From: Trichostrongylus colubriformis
Taxonomy: Eukaryota > Nematoda > Chromadorea > Rhabditida > Trichostrongylidae
Reading direction: 5' to 3'
Assembly (NCBI GenBank): GCA_963978905.1
Contig: OZ022260.1
Coordinates: 2,469,725 to 2,533,724 of the forward strand
Length of the DNA: 64,000 nucleotides
The translations under genes and the position numbers were made by a program. Positions within the stretch are counted from its first letter, which is position 1. Each line of letters begins with the position of its first letter. The notes below the pieces were generated by a model. That model worked only from the letters and a program-made list of their open reading frames with translations, was not told the DNA's origin and searched no databases. Positions 63,131 to 64,000 of the stretch are shown here, piece after piece.

Positions 63131-64000
63131 CCTATTGGTACGAACGACCCTCAGACCGCTTTCGAAAATGAAGGCGGAGGAGCCTTTTGCTAAACCATCG
63201 AGAGGATAGTGTCATAGGGATGTACCAACGCCGTCGGTCTCTTCGCAAGCATGCTGTACTCATGATCAGATGAAAAGTGAAGGAAATGTCAACCAAACAA
63301 TGAGACCCAGAGAAGCAAAAGGATCATGCCACACCCTTCAACAAAAAGGAGTCTCGCGTGATTCATGTGGTCGTAAAACGAATGATAACACAATCGTTAA
63401 TACTTGTTGCTTTGTTCCTTCTCAGTAGAAGTGAAACGGCTGAATCAAGAACAACAATAACAACAAAAAATTTAAATCGCTCAAATACAGATCTCATCAG
63501 TGGGAACGGTCATAGTATAGGTCACATATCGTGCGATAATTGCTCTTCTATTTGAGGGCTTGATCAATAATTATCTGGAAGTCAAAAGGAAGCGATTCAA
63601 GCATCGAAACAATATTTGAATCGTAAAAAGAAATGTGGGTGACTTTAGGAATAGAAAGAATCGGGAAGGACTAGCGAACAGGAATGTCCAATAGGAAAAG
63701 AGGTGGACTGGATGAGTAGAAACAGGAAAAATACTACTTTATCAGAGGCGTGGACACCTTTTTTTCATAAAAATCAAATTCGAATCAACCTAATGATTTT
63801 TTATTACCACTTTTATTTTGAGAACACTTGTGATTTCTATTAGTTTCACCTCAATATTTTTCATCAGCATTTTTCATCATCATAAGAAAAATACGTTTTC
63901 TGGTCTCGCTACCTCGGCGATGCAGTCAAATAAGCAGTAACAGCAATCGGCCAGCAGTGATAAGATTTTGTATGAACTGTTGACGCCAAGCGACTGATAA

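Larger units (their letters stand above)
61145..64000. other. Region upstream of gene A
   Basis: It contains the conserved blocks at 61201-61264 and 61745-61885, the short TIR element 61350-61522 and diverged members of the 540-nt repeat (62190-63130). Beyond 63130 I see nothing convincing; a 65-codon plus-strand stretch at 63358-63555 with a signal-like start has no supporting splice or family evidence. Confidence 0.5.

Noticed and set aside
63358..63555. 65-codon plus-strand stretch with a hydrophobic start, possibly a small secreted protein
   Set aside because: Length is within chance expectation in AT-rich DNA, with no family, splice or repeat conservation evidence.

Overview
The window is nuclear DNA of a multicellular animal, most likely a clade V (strongylid) parasitic nematode, possibly a hookworm. 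The reasons are micro-introns of about 40-60 nt beside introns of several kb, acceptors of the TTTCAG type, dense short inverted-repeat elements, two mariner relics and a tRNA-derived SINE-like repeat. The species is an inference. There are no bacterial features and no confident tRNA or rRNA.

Everything recognisable as host coding sequence is on the minus strand and belongs to two tandem paralogous genes for giant modular extracellular proteins. Gene A is complete, from its start codon at 61144 to its stop at 17668. I could assemble 56 exons whose splice phases all agree (7596 nt, about 2531 residues). The module order is signal peptide, C-type lectin, LDL-receptor class A, CUB, CUB, CUB-like, CCP/sushi modules, EGF and calcium-binding EGF, more CCP, a jelly-roll segment resembling the Eph ligand-binding domain, CCP, about 14 further EGF-like repeats, pentraxin/laminin-G-like, HYR, CCP, a uniquely nematode-looking linker, several GCC2/GCC3 (ephrin-receptor-like) cysteine modules, one transmembrane helix and a four-residue tail. 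The tool-kit resembles vertebrate SVEP1/polydom, but with an N-terminal lectin/LDLa/CUB head and a C-terminal membrane anchor.

Gene B starts at 12051 and runs off the left edge at position 1. It has the same signal-peptide exon but splices directly to the second CCP module. The lectin-LDLa-CUB block and the Eph-like block of gene A are both absent, in each case between phase-1 introns, so the reading frame survives. Homology between A and B continues into the DNA upstream of both start codons.

Layout: 1-12051 gene B (partial); 12052-17667 intergenic, repeat-rich, including the B upstream region; 17668-61144 gene A; 61145-64000 upstream of A. Introns and spacers are packed with short inverted-repeat elements: an approximately 430-bp fold-back family (about 12 copies), a GC-rich family of about 250 bp (about 10 copies), an approximately 175-bp family (5 copies) and several others. 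Two non-autonomous mariner copies lie in introns of gene A, one of them inserted into a fold-back element. A decayed, inverted copy of one EGF exon lies in intron 24 of gene A.

Exon boundaries were read by eye from splice signals, phase and comparison of the two paralogues; no transcript evidence was available.
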